NCBI GenBank assembly: GCA_013146195.2
Contig: CM028382.1
Coordinates: forward strand, 116,759,023 to 116,823,022
DNA length: 64,000 bases
Direction: 5' to 3'
From: Codonopsis lanceolata
Taxonomy: Eukaryota > Streptophyta > Magnoliopsida > Asterales > Campanulaceae
Of this stretch, positions 59,401 to 64,000 are shown one piece after another (positions within the stretch are counted from its first letter, which is position 1; the number at the start of each line of letters is the position of its first letter). Made by a program: the position numbers and the translations under genes. The notes under the pieces are model-generated. The model was not told where the DNA came from, ran no database searches, and was given only the letters and a program-made list of their open reading frames with translations.

Positions 59401-62400
59401 ATCTGTTACAAAATTGTTTATGCAATTGCTATTAATTAGTGGTGAGGCTCAATTGAGTAATTGTCCCTTACACCAAGTGGTTATTTCAACTCTTTGTACT
59501 TGAATTAAACCTTTTTCTTTCTTTTAGATTTTGCGAAACCAAGAACTCATTTACAAAGAACTTTCTAAAGCTACTAATACATCCTTTAGTTTTTCCTTGT
59601 GTTTTATAATCTATACTTGGCTATCGAATTAAGCTACGTATTTGACATTCCACCATTGACCTAACTCTAGTCGAAGACCTTTCAAGATACTCTTGATTGT
59701 TGCAGTACTGATTTTGTTGCGAATGCAATTTGGCATTTAATTTGTGGGAAAATCTATTGAAGTATGGTTTGTCTATACTTGACCTCTTATTTAACAAAAC
59801 ACTTCTTGTTGACATCGAATGGTGTAAGACATTTCCATTTGATTACTTCCCACCCAACTCATTTGGCACAGTTGAATATGCTTGCTCTCTGTTTTTCTTA
59901 CCAAGGTATAGATCTGCCAATGCCAATTCTAATTTTCTATTGCTTTATGTACAACCTAATTAGACTCATCAGCAATTATAGAATTTGATCATAACTGCTG
60001 CTTTATTTGTACTTCTTGCGCATTGGAATGAATCTAATACGTGTTGCTTGGTAGATCTACAAGCGGCTGCAAGTGTATCTCGGGGTCAGACAGGAACTTG
60101 AAGAAGGATTTTCATGGACCCTGCTGCAGTGTTCTGATGTTGGCCAAGATATAACTCCTGGTGCTGCTGATCCACTGAAAGTTGAATGGAATTCGAAGTT
60201 GGCTGTCGCCTTCTCTATTATGGATGAGTGCTTTGTGCCAATCATTGATGAGAGAAGTGGAATCAACGTTATTCAAAATGTTGTTTATAACTGCGGGTAA
60301 GCACTTCAGGAATGCGTTTTACTTGAAGCTTTTTCTACTTGGTTGACTATCTAAGCTGAAATCATATAAATTGCTGTATGTATGTATGTTAGTTTGAATT
60401 GAGTTTTAGACTTTTGGGGGATGATAATCCTAGTTTTTTGTTTATATTAGGATCTATGAATGGTTTAGTTACAACTTGGAATCTTTTTGTTTGTTTATAC
60501 TCTGATCTGCCGTTGTTCACATAGGTATTTCTGATTCTGCTGCATAGGCTCTAGGAACCAATTTTGAGCTTGACTAGATTATTGAACGAGCTGAGTTTGA
60601 GCTTTATTTGAGCCCCCTTTTTTTAAAACCAAATATCATGTAAAAGATAAATGAGCTGTATATATTCAGTGACTACCGAGCTTAATTGATCCGAGCCAGC
60701 GGAGCCGGTCTCATTTACTGTTTACACCTCAGGCCTGCAATCATGTTTGAGCCCAACTAGAACCCACACGAACAAGCCGAGATCAAGCAGGTTTGACTCT
60801 TAAACAACCCTAATTTTGCATAAGGAACTATGCAGAGCTGGTAGAAGTTACTATATAAAGCTTTTAACTTATGTTTAGCCTAATTTCTTTGAGATACCCA
60901 TTGCAAAACCTTAAAGGATCATTCCTTCAAACATGGAGAGAAAAGTTACTGCCAACGTAAATACAATACATGTTGCATATATAGTATTCAGCATTCATAT
61001 CAAATTATCCTCCATTGGCTATGAAAGCTCTCCTGATGGCAAAAATTGGTTTCTGTATCATTGTTTGTTAGTGCATAACAAACTTGTATCCTATTATATG
61101 TAATCATTTATATTCAAATGCACCTGTACTCTTTGTTTCCTCAAGAAATAAATCACAAGGAATATATGATGACTGGAGCTTTGATTGACCTAAGGTCATA
61201 TTGTCACATTCCTAATATTAAATTCTCTTAATCAAATTTGGAGATAACTAGGGGATTTGTATAGTCCTTTGATTTTGCTGCTGTTCACGAATTGCTTGAT
61301 TATATGCTGTTAAACTTTTACTTGTTTTTGTTCGAGTGCCAGATATTTTTGTTATCTTTCTATTTCTACTACTGGACTGTACTGGGATTACTTGTGCAGC
61401 TATAGAAATTTGTTTGAATTTCTGTAATCAGTTTCTTGATGGTAGTTATATATCTCTCTACTGAAAAATTGTTACCAGGTCGAACTTCATGCGACTGAAT
61501 TATGGTGGCTTCTGCACAGCTATTCTGGAGAGGGGTGATGAAATTATCTCAGCAGCATCCATAAGGTGGCTTCTTTTTGTATATTTATTTATTATGGATG
61601 GGGGAGGTGCAGAAAACATTAAGACTGACAGTAACATTTTACCACTACTTTGATAGGATTCATGGGAACCTGGTAGCAGAAATGCCATTCATTGGAACTC
61701 GTAATATATATAGGCGTCAAGGAATGTGCCGTCGGCTTCTAAATGCAATTGAGTCGGTGCGTTTTCAGATTCTATGTTAATTTCTATTTGATGCCTTTTG
61801 CTAGTGTTTGTCTTTATATATCATACTTTTATGTTTCATTTAATTGAACAAACAAGTAGGTCATTATGAAGTAATTTTCTTATTCACTGAAAGGCATGAT
61901 TAAAATATTAAACATTGCAATTGGTATTAATATTTGGAAGAGAATATTTAGTTCATAAAGAACTACATTTTGCATATGTTATGTTATTTCATCAGCAATT
62001 AATGTACCCATTCTTGCTTCGTTAGAACTGATTAACCCTGACAAAAAAAATTGTTCCCAAGTGTACATGAGAGTTAACTGACATAAATTAGTCCTTCGTT
62101 CCTTTTAGGGTTGTTCGGTCCAAAGAGCCTCATTTGACAAATAAGCAAATTGTAACTATTGATATCCTTTAAGTGCGTTTGTTTTTCTGTTAGCAATGCA
62201 CAGCGTATCATTTCAGTTGTTTCTTCCACTATGTTGTTTGTCCCTCGTTTTCAATTGTGCAAATTGACGGTGGAAGCAAATCCTCCTGTCATACTTCTTT
62301 CTTATTAGTTTTTGTTTTGAAAGTTTTATTTTGAAATTTAATGGCAGGCTCTTGGCTCTCTTGATGTTGAGAAGCTAGTCATACCTGCAATCCCTGAACT

Positions 62401-63482
62401 GTTCGAAACTTGGACTTCGGTTTTTGGTTTCAAGCCCCTTGAAGAATCCAAGAGACGTGGAATGAAGTGCACAAGCATGATCGTATTTCCTGGTACGGAT
62501 ATGTTAGAGAAGCCCCTTCTTAACAGTCAGCTTGCTGACGAAACCATCATCCCAGCTACAGGTAATTCATTCAAGCTTCTATAATCCTTTCCTCTTTATT
62601 ATTACTGTTTTTAACTGTGTATGTCATCGAGTCACTCTAGGGTTGAATGTCGACAACTGGACAACAGAGCATAAAACTATGTCGTCTGCTGGCTCTGACT
62701 CAAATGTTTTCTTCAACCTCATTGATGGTGACTCGTGTTTGCATCTTCCTGATGGATCCTTGAATGACACATCCAAGCCCACTCATTTTAGTTTGGGACA
62801 TGTTGAAAACCCCCTTGCAGCTTCAAAAGATTGTTCCTGTGATAATGGGGATTCAACTCCTGATGACATGAATACAAGTACAAAAGCTCAATCTGATTCT
62901 GTAACTATAATAGTTGATGATATAACTGCCGAATGTTATTCCAAGATGAATCACCCAGGGGTCTTTGAATTAGATGAAAAATTATTGAATGCCATCAATT
63001 ATGAGCAATGGCCTATAGATGTACCTGGAAAGGGTGAACAAGCTATTGCTAGTGACCAGACGAGAGAAGTAGGCAGTTCGGTCAACAGCGAGCAACTTCC
63101 CTTCTCTAGATCTCACCCTGATGATAGTGGACCTTGTGCCTTGGCTTCCGTAACGAATGAACTTCCCAAATCCGTGGAATTTCAATCTGATGTTGATAAT
63201 TATGGTATTACGGAGGTCAAAGGATTGTCTTTGTCTTGTTCTGTTGGAGCTACCCTTGAATTGACTTCTAAGGATGCTCCTGAGGTTTCTTTTGACCTAA
63301 ACAAGGACCTTGCAGCAGCTGAAACTGATTCAGATTCTGTCGGTGGAGGCTCTCTGCCAAATGGGCCTCAGCTGTGTGCCAAATCATATGACCTATCTGA
63401 TTCCGGGTCCCAAGGTGATAATCCTGCTGGCAGTCTGTGCACTTCTGATCCCTGCACAACTCAAGCCCTTGTACTGGTTTGA
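53456..63482 (+). CDS. IDM1-like chromatin regulator: AT-hooks, TDBD, PHD finger, GNAT acetyltransferase
   Basis: Predicted exons: 53456-56911, 58780-58921, 59021-59103, 60055-60296, 61479-61565, 61657-61756, 62348-62561 and 62641-63482. All join in frame at GT-AG sites and give 1721 residues. Domains: polar N-terminus (1-500); seven AT-hooks (531-732); MBD-like/DUF7028-type block with DQINNMIVNAGWEIDYR (842-900); Tify-binding-type domain with LLPGRKVHYGSSKRKK (1024-1100); PHD finger CNICGDGGDLICCDGC (from about 1125), completed by WHCVYC in the next exon; second zinc module; GNAT with AEMPFIGTRNIYRRQGMCRR (about 1345), the acetyl-CoA loop; acidic C-tail (1442-1721). Arabidopsis IDM1 reads histone marks, acetylates H3 in the nucleus and promotes active DNA demethylation. 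This protein is much longer, so it may be a paralogue with another role. The first ATG in frame after the leader intron was taken as start. Confidence 0.85.
55046..55705 (+). repeat. Seven-unit 99-bp tandem repeat encoding AT-hooks
   Basis: Within exon 1, GRP(P/T)K occurs at residues 531, 564, 597, 630, 663, 696 and 728: a 33-residue period except the sixth unit, which is 32. Each unit has basic residues before GRP and a moderately conserved spacer (LxSQxIHxxxxKDxVVSKK). GRPPK flanked by R/K is the minor-groove AT-hook. Unit 3 has GRPTK. Units 1 and 2 are most alike and so probably the most recent duplication. Confidence 0.9.
57474..58510 (-). mobile_element. 5'-truncated L1-type LINE in the intron that splits the PHD finger
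   Basis: On the minus strand, frames at 58289-58471, 58044-58352 and 57560-58036 give ARNISFKIGAGSRVRFWKDS, NVELWRLFPNWYNLATDKDS, VRWAASRNNTFSVKSYNLIL, CVKAKENGKSADHLLLHCPV and WWTTWSERNSREFENIERS. This is the linker and zinc-finger RT domain of LINE ORF2. Eleven T at 57474-57484 are the poly-A tail. The 5' part of the element is absent (5'-truncated), the usual fate of L1 insertions. The exact 5' boundary and target duplication were not found. The family differs from the LINEs at 18150 and 40270. Confidence 0.8.
59104..62347 (+). other. Introns of the IDM1-like gene with no recognised inserted element
   Basis: The intervals 59104-60054, 60297-61478, 61566-61656 and 61757-62347 start GT and end AG and contain no frame of a known family. 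The intron after 61565 is only 91 bp and has the weak donor AAG|GTGGCT. The short exons between them (60055-60296, 61479-61565, 61657-61756) encode the GNAT domain. Confidence 0.7.
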
Positions 63483-64000
63483 CCTCAAGTAGCTGTAATG
63501 AAGATCCAAGGTGATTTTATCCTCCGGCTATTAATAATGTTTGTTTCTTTGCAACTTTTGCTTCAATGAGTATTGTGTTTTTTTACTTTTATTTATTGTT
63601 TAGCTTTAATTATTTTTTCATACTTTTCTGCAGGTAAGTTCATGTAAATTGTTGGAAAGATTGTGACTGATAACTTCATCCGATTCAAGTGAAACATAGA
63701 TCCCAGATTTGGAATTATATTTGTTTCTTTTAAAGTCCCTATTTACTATGTTGATGCTTTAAGCAGCTAGCAACCGGCCGTCTGGTGATTTGTAGTATGT
63801 ATAATAGACTTTTGATAAAAGTGGGGTTGTAGGAGAATTCTACTAGTATGACTACAAGGGCATTCCGTATTTCAAATAGTCCAATTGCTTTTGGGTCCTA
63901 TTGCAACTTTCAATTTATAACAGAAAGGCGGACAAAGGAACTTCTTTTTTGAGGTAAATCTTCTGTTACTCTATTAACCTTAAAGTTGTCTGTTGTACAT
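63483..64000 (+). other. 3' UTR with a predicted intron (63511-63633)
   Basis: After the TGA at 63480-63482, CCAAG|GTGATT (63510/63511) and TTTTCTGCAG (ending 63633) delimit a possible 3' UTR intron. The acceptor is immediately followed by GTAAGT, a consensus donor. The transcript end lies within or beyond the window. No other gene is visible to the right edge. Confidence 0.5.

Noticed and set aside
62532..62640. Upstream start at 62532 for the last coding exon as an independent 316-residue gene
   Set aside because: The first 36 codons are intron sequence; a donor at 62562 and acceptor at 62640 join the GNAT exon to this one in frame.

Overview
This is nuclear DNA from a flowering plant, most likely a eudicot. 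It is AT-rich, densely packed with plant-type retrotransposons and DNA transposons, and contains one intron-bearing host gene. No tRNA, rRNA, CRISPR array or bacterial-style operon was seen. Every identity call below was made by reading motifs by eye; no alignment or database search was run.

Layout. Positions 1-2697 hold old intergenic DNA with a non-autonomous hAT element (8-bp target duplication). Positions 2698-11104 hold the remains of an Athila-like Ty3/gypsy element on the minus strand. Its two LTRs share the target duplication TCTCT, and most of its interior is replaced by a 3'-truncated Tat/Ogre-like element on the plus strand. Positions 11105-18149 are gene-free DNA with a Helitron insertion (12471-15002) and a long-TIR DNA transposon. 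Positions 18150-23202 hold a decayed L1-type LINE that runs into a 100-N assembly gap. Positions 24621-34696 hold a second, longer Athila-like element (minus strand) that still carries protease, RT, RNase H and integrase; two solo LTRs are nested in its integrase. Positions 34697-40253 and the LINE at 40270-46011 repeat the block already seen at 11105-23202. So roughly 8128-23202 and 31722-46011 are two copies of one segment in direct orientation, about 23.6 kb apart, each with its own later insertions and deletions. Positions 47139-49615 hold two Ty1/copia fragments in opposite orientation.

Host gene. From about 50870 to the right end the sequence changes character. Three tandem repeat units of about 520-610 bp, rich in ACGT-core motifs, end about 500 bp before a TATA box at 53041. 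A large gene of the INCREASED DNA METHYLATION 1 (IDM1)-like family follows (coding span 53456-63482, eight coding exons, 1721 residues by my splice reconstruction). It has a long N-terminus, seven AT-hooks in a 33-residue tandem repeat, a conserved MBD-like/DUF7028-type block, a Tify-binding-type domain, a PHD finger with an extended second zinc module, and a GNAT acetyltransferase domain. Known members of this family are nuclear chromatin regulators linking histone marks, acetylation and DNA demethylation. The intron that splits the PHD finger carries a 5'-truncated LINE, and the 5' leader has two short uORFs, one overlapping the main start codon.

The most notable features are the AT-hook array and uORF arrangement of the IDM1-like gene, the repeated ACGT-box modules upstream of it, and the duplicated segment with a filled/empty pair for a Helitron. 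I did not find a convincing wholly new biological system.
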